A stretch of 64,000 bases of DNA, taken from the NCBI GenBank assembly GCA_015075405.1, contig JABTUK010000005.1:496001-560000 (forward strand). The letters are read 5' to 3'. This document shows positions 16,209-24,121 of this stretch, piece after piece (positions within the stretch are counted from its first letter, which is position 1; every line of letters begins with the position of its first letter). This DNA comes from Anaerolineales bacterium. GTDB lineage: Bacteria; Chloroflexota; Anaerolineae; 4572-78; J111. The position numbers and the translations under genes are program-made. The notes beneath the pieces are model-generated. The model did not search any database. It had not been told where the DNA came from and saw only the letters and a program-made list of their open reading frames with translations.

Positions 16209-17543
16209 TTAGTTCAACTCAGGCAGTTCGGCGGTGATGTTTTCATTCCACCAGTACATGCAGGTTTTGCAGGGAGCGCCAAACTGGCTAAAGCCGTCCA
16301 GGTCAACCTGTTCCAGGCTCACCCCATCTTCGAGCACCACATTGCCCTTATTGTCTTTGATCGGCCCTTTGAAAACGTCAAAGCGGGTAAACTCGCCCTT
16401 GAGCATTTTATCCAGCAAATCCTTGACCATTTGCACTTCTTCTTCAGGCAAATCTTTGATACCGGGCTGGGGAGTCTGGCCTTCCATAAAACCAAACAGG
16501 CCCATCGCGCCACTGTCGGTATCGAAATACTCAGACGTGCCCTTCCAGGTACCGGCGATTGATTCTTCGGTAATGCGGGCGTAGACCGGGCCCCAGTTCC
16601 AGTACATGCCGGTCAGACAGGCGTCAACTTTACAGTTGTCAACATAGTCGTAGGTGATGCCCCATTTGCCTTTGGGGGCAACTTCGGCGGGGGCGGGGGT
16701 GTCAGCGCCGGTCATAACCACCTGCGAGCCGGAGTCAAACAAGGATTTGGCGGCCTCTTGCTCCACAATCGGGTCATGCCAGGTGAAAATCCAGCGCATA
16801 TCCACTTGACATTCGGGGCAGGTTTTCTGCACACCCAGGGCAAAGGCATTGCCCAGACGCATTTCTTCGGGAATGGGGAAGGTGGCGATAAAGCCGACTT
16901 TGGGGTTGCCGTCCACTTTGGCCCGAGAGCCGGCGAGCATACCGGCCAAATATTTGATATTTTCCATAGCCCCAAAGAGGTTGCCAAAGTTCTCATTGTT
17001 GGTTTTATAACCACTGATATGAACAATATTCACGTCAGGAAATTCATCGGCGACAGTTTCGGAGGGGTCCATGTAGCCAAAGGAGGTGGTAAAGATCAGG
17101 TTAAAGCCTTTGCGGGCCAGCGAGCGGATCACCTGTTCCGAGTCAGCCCCTTCGGGGACGAGTTCAACATAAGCGGTGTGGACATTTTCGACGTTTTCTT
17201 CGATGTATATCCGGCCAACGTCGTGGGCCTGGGTCCACCCACCGTCGTCGTGGGGGCCAATATAAACGAAGGCGACATTGAATTTGCCTTCTTCGATAGC
17301 GGGTATTTGGTATTTGCTTTCAGCGTTGCCGCTGGCTTCGGCGGGGGCTTCAGTGGCGGCGGGGGCTTCGGCCGCGGGTTCTTCAGTCGCCGCGGGAGCT
17401 TCGGCCGCCGCTTCTTCGGTGGCGGCGGGGGCTTCGGCGGCAGGTTTTTCTTCGGCGGGTGGAGCTGCCGGAGCTGCGCCACACTGGGCTGCTACCAACG
17501 CCAGGGTCAGGATGATCACGGCAAGCCATACAAAACGTTTCAT
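16209..17543 (-). CDS. BMP-family substrate-binding lipoprotein
   Basis: 444 residues with a clear signal peptide and lipobox (LVAAQC, Cys about residue 22). Residues ~25-75 are a low-complexity spacer of repeated EAPAATEE units that tethers the domain away from the membrane. The rest is a type-1 periplasmic-binding fold of the BMP/Med class (NVAFVYIGPHDDGGWTQAHD, NLIFTTSFGYMDPS, VGFIATFPIPEEMRLGNAFA, VVMTGADTPAPAEVAPKG). BMP proteins bind nucleosides or related compounds; the exact ligand cannot be read here. GGAGGAG lies before the ATG. First gene of the transporter operon. Confidence 0.92.
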   Translation of the reverse strand: MKRFVWLAVIILTLALVAAQCGAAPAAPPAEEKPAAEAPAATEEAAAEAPAATEEPAAEAPAATEAPAEASGNAESKYQIPAIEEGKFNVAFVYIGPHDDGGWTQAHDVGRIYIEENVENVHTAYVELVPEGADSEQVIRSLARKGFNLIFTTSFGYMDPSETVADEFPDVNIVHISGYKTNNENFGNLFGAMENIKYLAGMLAGSRAKVDGNPKVGFIATFPIPEEMRLGNAFALGVQKTCPECQVDMRWIFTWHDPIVEQEAAKSLFDSGSQVVMTGADTPAPAEVAPKGKWGITYDYVDNCKVDACLTGMYWNWGPVYARITEESIAGTWKGTSEYFDTDSGAMGLFGFMEGQTPQPGIKDLPEEEVQMVKDLLDKMLKGEFTRFDVFKGPIKDNKGNVVLEDGVSLEQVDLDGFSQFGAPCKTCMYWWNENITAELPELN

Positions 17544-17726
17544 AATCTCCTCCTACAGAGATAAAGTTAGGTACTGTACACTTTGAATAATTTTAGAGTT
17601 GGTGAAAGGGATTTTGTTTGCGCTATCTTACTCCTTTCTTTAGCGGGATAAAAGGGGCGGAGCATTAAACACGTCTATGCTACCATGACGTGCCGGTATT
17701 TCAAAATAGACGTTAGCCTTGAATTG

Positions 17727-18842
17727 CTATTGAGGCGGCTCGACCGAAGTGACCACATCGAACGAGTTGACCTTCAGCGTCCATCGGCTGCCGATTTGAA
17801 ACTGCTGAAATTCGTTAAAATCGGTAGTGGAATAGGTATAGGCTTTGCCGTCGGTCTTAAAAACAACCTCGTAGCTCTCCTCGCGGCCGGCTTCGCGCTG
17901 GTTGGGGCCGAGGAGATTGGCCTGGGGCCAGGCCGCGTTCAGGTCTGTGCCGGTCAGGGTTGGACCGGGTACTGTTTGCCAGACCGTAGCCGTGAAACTG
18001 CAATAGTCGGCGTAAACCGGCGACTCTTCATAAATTGGCTCGGTTTCGCAGTCCTGCCTGACTTCGCCAAAGCCGCTGCCGGTATCTACGGTGTAGGGCG
18101 TGCCGCAAACTTCGCGGGTTTGGCCGGTATCCTGCCGTTCGCTGCCGCGCTGTCTCTCGCTGCAACTGCCCACCACCGCGCCGGGGGGGAGTTGGTCGCG
18201 CCAATCCTGCCCGCTGATGGGGACCAACTCCTGCACCAGCACCCGCCGCGTCCAGGCCACCGACTCGACCTGGCCGGTCAAGTCGGTGGTGCGGGTTGAC
18301 AAAACCAGGAAGAAGATGCACCCGCCGATGAGCGCCAGCATCGCCACCCCGATAATAATCGCAAACAGGGGAAACTGCCCTTTTTGGGCCGGAGCCGGCG
18401 CAGCGACAGGCAGCGGTGCGGCCGGCTGCGGTTCGGTCAAAGCTGCGCCGCATTGAATACATTTGGCAGCATTGGGGTCATTGGGCGTGCCGCAGGCCGG
18501 ACATTCGATGGGTTGGGCCGGGCCGGATTGAAGCGTGCCCAAAATCTGGCCGCTCTCGCGGGCGGTCGCCTGGGTTAAATCGGCCCCGCATTGGCTGCAA
18601 ACTTTGGCTGTGGCCGGGTTGCGGCTGCCGCAGTAGTAGCAATGCACGTCGGGGCCAGCTTTGGCCTGGGCAATTTCGGCGGCATCGGTGATAAGTTCGG
18701 CCTGGGGCAACTGCTCAAACTTCACGTTATCGGGTTGGGGTGTGCCGCAGTTGGAGCAAATCTTTTGCGGGCCAGGGTTGCGCGAGCCGCAGTTGGGGCA
18801 ATGCCAGATGAGTTTAACGTAACCGAGGGTTTTACGGGTCAT
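17727..18842 (-). CDS. Triple zinc-ribbon membrane protein
   Basis: 371 residues. The N-terminus has three zinc ribbons, each with two CxxC knuckles (CPNCGSRNPG...CSNCG, CYYCGSRNPA...CSQCG, CPACGTPNDP...CIQCG). A Pro/Ala linker and one membrane segment (~155-178, LFAIIIGVAMLALIGGCIFFL) follow, then an exported C-terminal domain with several cysteines (SCSERQ, VCGTPY, DCETEP, DYCSF). This N-in, C-out arrangement fits a membrane-anchored sensor or scaffold with an unrecognised outer domain. AGAGG precedes the ATG. Not obviously part of the BMP operon, which starts 184 bp downstream of its stop. Confidence 0.78.
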   Translation of the reverse strand: MTRKTLGYVKLIWHCPNCGSRNPGPQKICSNCGTPQPDNVKFEQLPQAELITDAAEIAQAKAGPDVHCYYCGSRNPATAKVCSQCGADLTQATARESGQILGTLQSGPAQPIECPACGTPNDPNAAKCIQCGAALTEPQPAAPLPVAAPAPAQKGQFPLFAIIIGVAMLALIGGCIFFLVLSTRTTDLTGQVESVAWTRRVLVQELVPISGQDWRDQLPPGAVVGSCSERQRGSERQDTGQTREVCGTPYTVDTGSGFGEVRQDCETEPIYEESPVYADYCSFTATVWQTVPGPTLTGTDLNAAWPQANLLGPNQREAGREESYEVVFKTDGKAYTYSTTDFNEFQQFQIGSRWTLKVNSFDVVTSVEPPQ

Positions 18843-18866
18843 GGGTTAACCTCTTTTAAAGACAAT

Positions 18867-18908
18867 GTCAGGTGTTATAGTGTCAGGTGTTATAGTGTCA
18901 GGTGTCAC
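18867..18908. repeat. 15-bp tandem repeat
   Basis: GTGTCAGGTGTTATA is repeated nearly three times directly upstream of the zinc-ribbon gene, within what should be its leader or promoter. It resembles the TATCAGG words at 31930-31975. No promoter was distinguished. Confidence 0.7.
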
Positions 18909-18962
18909 GTAGTCAATTTGATTATTGATGCTGCATGACAGGTTCATGTCTTGGTGCGCCTT

Positions 18963-19009
18963 ATTTTACCATGAAGCGGCGCAGATGCGAAGACGGAGGA
19001 AGCGGTGAG
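18963..19009 (+). repeat. 47-bp direct repeat, left copy
   Basis: Includes ACCATGAAGCGGCGCAG and GAAGACGGAGGAAGCG. The right copy at 19955-20001 differs at about two positions. The pair encloses the DUF1697 gene, about 990 bp apart. Confidence 0.85.
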
Positions 19010-19064
19010 GCGAGGATGAGAGAAGCCACAGATTCTTTGTGGGTGATGTTCATACCCTTGGTCT

Positions 19065-19625
19065 TTAATTCACGGCTCTTGCATCCATGAGAGTGAGCAA
19101 GGTGGTGGTGGTGTTCCAATTGCGAATGGTCATCTTCTGATACACAGGCAGGCTGATGATTTTCGTTAAGTGGCTTTGTGTTGCTTTACTGATGAGCCGG
19201 GAAAAATACAGGACATCATGACCTTGATGGGCGGTGTCAATCCCGGCCTTGGTGGTCACACTCTTCATGGCTTCGGTGGTGGTGAGCGGTTCTTTTAAGA
19301 AAATCACATCGTAGCGATAGGTGTCCTTCTGCTGACCGAACCCCGGCGGCGCTTCTTCGACAATTCGTTTGAGGTGCTGATGCGTGATGAGGACAATACG
19401 TGAGTTGTAGTCAAAGCTGTCCGATAGAACCTTTTCTATTCTGTTTATCAGCCTGATTTTGTCTTTTTCGTTAGTGCTAAACAGTACATTGCCGCTTTGA
19501 ATATAGGTGGCTACTTCAGCAAAACCCATCTTTTCAAAACAGGCTTTTAAATCTGCCATCTTGATAATGTTCTTCCCCCCAACATTAATGCCTCGTAGTA
19601 ACGCTAGATATTGGGTTTCTGCCAT
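19065..19625 (-). CDS. DUF1697 family protein
   Basis: 186 residues from the ATG at 19625, preceded by AGGAG; an ATG seven codons earlier lacks such a site. The N-terminal signature YLALLRGINVGGKN and the following FEKMGF...VATYIQSGNVLF are typical of DUF1697, a small alpha/beta family of unknown biochemical function. Codon use is AT-richer than the flanking metabolic genes, and the gene is bracketed by 47-bp direct repeats, suggesting that the segment was inserted or can be lost by recombination. Confidence 0.88.
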   Translation of the reverse strand: MAETQYLALLRGINVGGKNIIKMADLKACFEKMGFAEVATYIQSGNVLFSTNEKDKIRLINRIEKVLSDSFDYNSRIVLITHQHLKRIVEEAPPGFGQQKDTYRYDVIFLKEPLTTTEAMKSVTTKAGIDTAHQGHDVLYFSRLISKATQSHLTKIISLPVYQKMTIRNWNTTTTLLTLMDARAVN

Positions 19626-19954
19626 AATTTTCTCCTGGGATACCACGCTGATAAAACCTCTGCCGCCTCCAAATCCGTCTCAAAAACTGGTTGATTAGCG
19701 GGTTCATCCCTCCTACTTTACGCGATGACGACCTTCCAGGCAAATGTTAACTCTCAATCAGAACATATGTTTCCTTGAGCGCTGATGGGACGGCATTTCC
19801 AGTTGATGGATACTTCCTACATTAATCTGCATTTATAAAAAAACCTCGCTCTGAGCACACCCTCGTGCTGCTCCGTTCGGCACGTAGGCGTGCCTCACTC
19901 CTCGTAAAATTGTGATTTACTGAATTTAACTGATCACTGCTTACTGATTACTGC

Positions 19955-20001
19955 ATTTTACCATGAAGCGGCGCAGGTGCGAAGACGGAGGAAGCGATGA
20001 G
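19955..20001 (+). repeat. 47-bp direct repeat, right copy
   Basis: Near-identical to 18963-19009 and in the same orientation. It ends about 110 bp before the antitoxin/methyltransferase operon. The rest of the 19626-20047 gap holds CACTGATTACTG-type words and short imperfect hairpins, no gene. Confidence 0.85.
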
Positions 20002-20047
20002 GGAGAGGAACAGGGAGACAAAAATGTAAACACGTATCAATGTTATT

Positions 20048-20075
20048 TTGATGTTAACCGGAGCTGTTGTATAAT
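20048..20075 (+). promoter_or_regulatory. Sigma70-type promoter of the Phd/methyltransferase operon
   Basis: TTGATG (20048-20053) and TATAAT (20070-20075) are separated by 16 bp, about 40 bp upstream of the antitoxin ATG. Read by eye; matches are 4/6 and 6/6. Confidence 0.6.
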
Positions 20076-20113
20076 TTGGCTATATTAGCTAATTCAACCA
20101 ACTTGAGGATCGA

Positions 20114-20365
20114 ATGAAGACAAAGTTGATAGCCTCTACTGAGGCTCAAAATAATTTTGGCCGAGTTTTGGATGATGTGGTTCAGAATGGGACGCGTTAT
20201 ATTGTGCGCCGGCGCAGTGCTTCGCAAGCAATTATCTTGAGCATTTCGGATTTTGAACGTATTCTGGCGGCAAGTGAGGTTGAGCGGAAAAAACTGGAGA
20301 AGGTAATTCGTGAAGTGACTCCCATATACTCTATTGGCGAGTCAATAACTGAACAGCAGGTCTAA
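20114..20365 (+). CDS. Phd/YefM-like antitoxin (type II TA-like regulator)
   Basis: An 83-residue protein with the Phd/YefM N-terminal DNA-binding fold (STEAQNNFGRVLDDV, RYIVRRRSASQAIILS, then ISDFERIL). Antitoxins of this family bind their own operator and neutralise a partner. Here no toxin follows: the next gene, 3 bp away, is a DNA methyltransferase. It may instead act as an autorepressor/controller of the restriction-modification genes, or its toxin may have been lost. GAGG lies upstream of the ATG, and a good promoter is visible at 20048-20075. Confidence 0.8.
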   Translation: MKTKLIASTEAQNNFGRVLDDVVQNGTRYIVRRRSASQAIILSISDFERILAASEVERKKLEKVIREVTPIYSIGESITEQQV

Positions 20366-20367
20366 CC

Positions 20368-21318
20368 ATGATTGACCTTGATAGATTTGGGCTTGATTAC
20401 CAATCACATCTATTCGATCAGTCCCTTATTATCCATGCCGATTGTTTTGAATGGATGGGACGAATTTCTCAAGAGAGTGTCCACGCCATTGTGACCGATC
20501 CCCCTTATGGGGTAAAAGAGTATAATTTTGACCAGATGGAAAAACGGGCTAACGGTAACGGCGGTATTTGGCGTATTCCCCCCTCTTTTGATGGAAGTCA
20601 TCGAGCGCCTTTACCCAGGTTTACGGCGCTGACCCAGAAAGAGCGGGGTATCCTCTATCGCTTCTTTTTGGAGTGGGGCAAACTGGCTGTCCGGGTTTTG
20701 CTTCCTGGCGGACATATTTTTATAGCCAGCAACGCATTCTTGTCGCAGCTTGTTTTTTCGGCTCTGGTTGAAAGTGGCTTAGAATTTCGAGGTGAACTTA
20801 TTCGGTTGGTGCGTACATTTCGTGGAGGAGACCGCCCCAAGAATGCCGAGGAGGAATTTCCCGAGGTCTGTTCACTGCCGCGAAGCTGCTACGAGCCGTG
20901 GGGTATTTTTCGGAAGCCACTTCTGCACGGAATGAGAGTGAGCGACTGCCTTCGCGAATTTGGCACAGGCGGATTAAGGCGGCTTAGTTTAGAGCAACCT
21001 TTTAGTGATGTCATTATGAGCGAGCGCACCCCGCAGCATGAGCGAGAAATTGCTAACCATCCCAGCCTCAAACCCCAATCTTTTTTGCGACAAATTGTTC
21101 GGGCATCGTTACCGTTAGGGCGTGGAATCATTGTTGATCCGTTTATGGGATCGGGTGCTACTGTTGCTGCTGCTGCTGCGCAAGGTTTCTCCTGTATCGG
21201 CGTCGAACGGTTTGTGGATTACTTTGAATTGGGAAAACAAGCTGTGCCTAAATTGGCCAGCCTTACCTTCGATACCGAGACAACGCAGTTGAGTCTATTT
21301 GACCTGCTGGACGCCTGA
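20368..21318 (+). CDS. Site-specific DNA methyltransferase (N4-cytosine/N6-adenine, beta-class order)
   Basis: 316 residues. The catalytic motif IV DPPY is near residue 45 (VTDPPYGVKEYN). The AdoMet-binding motif I equivalent (VDPFMGSGATVAAA) lies near the C-terminus, preceded by HPSLKPQSFLRQI. This order is that of beta-class amino-methyltransferases. The ~90-residue insertion between them probably includes the target recognition region. It is translationally coupled to the Phd-like gene (2 bp between stop and ATG) and its 3' end overlaps a convergent putative restriction nuclease gene by 24 bp, so it is probably the protective enzyme of a type II restriction-modification system. Recognition site unknown. 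Confidence 0.9.
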   Translation: MIDLDRFGLDYQSHLFDQSLIIHADCFEWMGRISQESVHAIVTDPPYGVKEYNFDQMEKRANGNGGIWRIPPSFDGSHRAPLPRFTALTQKERGILYRFFLEWGKLAVRVLLPGGHIFIASNAFLSQLVFSALVESGLEFRGELIRLVRTFRGGDRPKNAEEEFPEVCSLPRSCYEPWGIFRKPLLHGMRVSDCLREFGTGGLRRLSLEQPFSDVIMSERTPQHEREIANHPSLKPQSFLRQIVRASLPLGRGIIVDPFMGSGATVAAAAAQGFSCIGVERFVDYFELGKQAVPKLASLTFDTETTQLSLFDLLDA

Positions 21319-21936
21319 CTTCCGATATATCCAATTTGCCATCATCTTTTGATAGCCTGAATCCGTGACGCTGGCCGTAATAGTTCGCCGGCTGGTTTCG
21401 GCCCTCCCTGAAAAGACCCAATCATTTTTTACCAACTGGGCGCCAACAACCATAACAAATTGAAAGGGGCGCGGCGCGGTATCTCTGGGCCGGTTGCAGT
21501 CAAAAACAAAGACCATTAGCCAGACATCCTCTGGGTTATGCCCCTGCCAGGCTCGCAAATAGCGCGAAGCCTTAATTTCAATACCGTGGGGCGAGTGCTG
21601 GACAGCATCATTTGGAAAGAGGCCGGTTGGGACCAAATCAGGATGCCCGTTGTGATATTTGTTTTTGGTTAAGCCGGAATAGTATTTGGGCAGAGTTGAC
21701 GACATAAACTCGCCGACAATGCTGCTGAAATTGGCCGGCATCAGCATTGTCTCAAGTCGAATGATCTCCTTTGTATGCAATTGGGTGTTGACAAAGCCAA
21801 GAAAATCCAGAAAGGCGCTCATAAAAGCGCGAATATGCTCTATTTGTAAACCATAGGGCAGAACGGCTGCCGGATTAAAATTGCTATCAACTATGGGTAC
21901 AGGATTGCACGCTTTTTGTTCGGCTTCTATACTCAT
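21295..21936 (-). CDS. Putative type II restriction endonuclease (PD-(D/E)XK)
   Basis: 213 residues from the ATG at 21936. It has the arrangement GHPDLVPTGLFP followed after ~16 residues by GIEIKASR, the PD...ExK catalytic core of many restriction enzymes. The acidic Glu near residue 48 (KEIIRLE) could be an additional metal ligand. No family name is recognised. Its position, overlapping tail to tail with a DNA methyltransferase, supports its being the cognate nuclease. Convergent orientation with 24 bp overlap means the two transcripts are antisense at their 3' ends. Confidence 0.72.
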   Translation of the reverse strand: MSIEAEQKACNPVPIVDSNFNPAAVLPYGLQIEHIRAFMSAFLDFLGFVNTQLHTKEIIRLETMLMPANFSSIVGEFMSSTLPKYYSGLTKNKYHNGHPDLVPTGLFPNDAVQHSPHGIEIKASRYLRAWQGHNPEDVWLMVFVFDCNRPRDTAPRPFQFVMVVGAQLVKNDWVFSGRAETSRRTITASVTDSGYQKMMANWIYRKSGVQQVK

Positions 21937-22035
21937 CAAATCGCTGCGCCTGATTTACCAACCCTTTTCAGCATCACACATTCTTCTATCCTCTATCCTC
22001 TATCTACCATCCTCTATCTTCCATCTATCCTCCCC

Positions 22036-23976
22036 TCATGGCCCACCCTGCAATTCCAGCTCATACTCCAACGGCCCGATGTCGTGGTTCCAAATCTTGA
22101 GATAGTAGATGTGTTCTTCCATCAACTGGCCGTCCCACAACACTTGCAGGCTGCGGACATCTTCGGTAGGGTAGGGTGAGGGCATACTCACTCCGAAGGG
22201 TTCAAGTTTGTCCACGGTGCCGCGCAGCCAGATGGGGAGCTGGTTGCCGGTGTACAGGGCAAAATCGGCGTGGCGGGCGCGGATTTCATCCAGCGGGGTG
22301 TTGGTCAGGAAAATCTTAAAGTCGTGCTCAGGCGTGGTCTCGTTGTAGGAGTCGCGGTAATAAAATTTGTACCACCGCTCCTGGCCCGCTTCCAGCTTGC
22401 CCGTCGTGACCCCCATCTTCAAATCAATGGCGTCGGGGGGGGCAGCGCCGGGAATGGGCGGCAGGCTGGGCCGGGTCGGGGGGGAGGCAGCGTAAGGGAC
22501 GCGCCCGGCTGCGCCGTTGGCTTGATGCAGCGTGGGATTGCCCAACTCGGCATTTTCGACATCGTCGGGGAAGAGGTAATAATCTACCACTTCCGGCGAA
22601 CTGTTTTTGACCTTGATCAAATAGCGGTCGCCATCCACCAGCGAGCCTTTCCAGAGCCGCTCGCCGGTGTGGTTATCCTCGTCGCGCGAAACCCACTGCC
22701 CCAGGCCCAGGTTTTCCATATAATCGGCGTCGCCGCGCGCCCACATGTGATATTGGCTGGCCGGGAAGATTTCAAAGTTAACCCGGCTGTCAATAAAACC
22801 GTTGCTGGGTGTGGTGAACATGGTCAAGGCCATAGCTTCGATTTTTTTGTCGTCCAGGTCATCGCGCAGCAGGCTGTACCAGTGTTCGCCGTAGGGAGCC
22901 AGGCGGCCGCTGTTGATATCGAGAAAATCGAACTCCAAGGGGTTGTTGGGGTAAATATTGACCGGCGTATAGATTTCTTCCGGAGGCGCGGGCACCGCCG
23001 GAGCCGGTTGGGCCTCGCCTTGACCCTCCCCGCCCTCGTCGCCGCTGTCCTTGGGGGGCACATCCAGGGTAGGGTTTTGGGGAACCGCCAGCGGGATGGC
23101 CAGCCAGCCCAAAGCATCGGCCTGGTTGAGCCAGCGGGCGGCGGCTTCGGCGTCAAGCCCGGCGATGGCCTGGGCGGTCAATTGCCACAACAACTGCGGA
23201 TTGGCCTGGTCGGGTTTGGGGGCGCGGTCAATGGTTGTGCCGGCGGTGACAATCCAGCCCACCGACTGGGCCTGCTGCATCCAGCGGGCGGCGTCGGTGG
23301 GGGTCATTTTACCGGCGGCTTGCGCGGTTAGCGCCCAGGCTTGCTGGCGCAGGCTCAGCACCTCGGCTTCGCTCATCGCCGAGTTCAGGCTGGCCGGAGC
23401 AGCCCCGGAAACGGCGGGCTGTTCGGCTTTGGCTTCGAGGGTGTAATTGAGGCCAAAGGGCGATTGGTTGAAGACGCGCACATAATAGACGTCTTCATCG
23501 CTCACTTCACCTGTCCAGAAGATGGCGTTTAGATTCTCATGGGCCGTTTTTAAGGGCGAGGTCAGGCCGGTTCCCAAAACGTTGGCGCGAGCGGCGTCGC
23601 CCGGAAACCAGGAGTCGCCCCCCTTTTGGGCCATAATTTCAAAATTAGCCTGCTCCGGCTCAATCAGCGCTTCGCTTTCGTAGCGCATCGCCAGCGAAAT
23701 CCAGGCAAAGGTGGGGTCGTCAAAGCTGGCGCGGCTGTAGGTATACCAATCTTCTTCGCCGGGGTTGAGATGGTTGACATTTAGCCCTTTGGTCAGGGCG
23801 CGGGCGGTTTGGGGCGATGTGCCTGTGGGCGTGCTGAGGGAAAAATCGAGCCAGGGAGTGGCCGAACTGGTGGCCGCAAAAACCGGCACGGCCACAATCA
23901 ACAGGGCGATGACGACCAGGCTGTAGCCGAACAACGATTTGTAAGTTACTTTGGCGGTTCTGTAGGTTAAGCGCAT
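22036..23976 (-). CDS. Secreted protein with three internal PPC-like beta repeats
   Basis: 646 residues with an N-terminal signal or anchor segment (~17-35, ending VFAATS). Three units of ~120-130 residues are visible (about 50-180, 345-470 and 525-645). Each starts with LxPGEEDWYTY / LAPYGEHWYSL / LEAGQERWYKF and ends with YYVRVFN / YLIKVKN / YYLKIWN followed by a Tyr-rich strand. This is the pattern of pre-peptidase C-terminal-like beta domains that report mechanical or export-related stability. Between units 1 and 2 is an Ala/Gln-rich helical stretch containing two AARWMQQA/AARWLNQA units. No catalytic motif. Function unknown. Confidence 0.7.
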   Translation of the reverse strand: MRLTYRTAKVTYKSLFGYSLVVIALLIVAVPVFAATSSATPWLDFSLSTPTGTSPQTARALTKGLNVNHLNPGEEDWYTYSRASFDDPTFAWISLAMRYESEALIEPEQANFEIMAQKGGDSWFPGDAARANVLGTGLTSPLKTAHENLNAIFWTGEVSDEDVYYVRVFNQSPFGLNYTLEAKAEQPAVSGAAPASLNSAMSEAEVLSLRQQAWALTAQAAGKMTPTDAARWMQQAQSVGWIVTAGTTIDRAPKPDQANPQLLWQLTAQAIAGLDAEAAARWLNQADALGWLAIPLAVPQNPTLDVPPKDSGDEGGEGQGEAQPAPAVPAPPEEIYTPVNIYPNNPLEFDFLDINSGRLAPYGEHWYSLLRDDLDDKKIEAMALTMFTTPSNGFIDSRVNFEIFPASQYHMWARGDADYMENLGLGQWVSRDEDNHTGERLWKGSLVDGDRYLIKVKNSSPEVVDYYLFPDDVENAELGNPTLHQANGAAGRVPYAASPPTRPSLPPIPGAAPPDAIDLKMGVTTGKLEAGQERWYKFYYRDSYNETTPEHDFKIFLTNTPLDEIRARHADFALYTGNQLPIWLRGTVDKLEPFGVSMPSPYPTEDVRSLQVLWDGQLMEEHIYYLKIWNHDIGPLEYELELQGGP

Positions 23977-23986
23977 AAAACCTCCT

Positions 23987-24027
23987 GAAAGGCGAGGACG
24001 CGAGGAGGCGAAGACGCGAGGAAACCT
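23987..24027. repeat. GAGGCGAGGACGCGAGG words
   Basis: Tandem GCGAGGACGCGAGGAGGCGAAGA words directly upstream of the secreted repeat protein, the same vocabulary as 10274-10324. Here no complementary arm follows. Confidence 0.6.
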
Positions 24028-24121
24028 AAAATTGTCCTCGAAGTAAAGGAACGATTATTGCCTACAGCTTACCATAAAATGCCGGTCAAGTCAATTATGT
24101 AAAGTAACCAGCCGGTAGAGG

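Noticed and set aside
21295..21936. Nuclease gene as the toxin of the Phd-like antitoxin
   Set aside because: Phd/YefM toxins are Doc/RelE/PIN-type and lie directly next to the antitoxin; this protein has a PD-(D/E)XK layout and pairs better with the methyltransferase.
22270..23331. 353-residue frame antisense to the secreted triple-repeat protein
   Set aside because: Shadow frame; the minus-strand protein has internal repeats and a signal segment.
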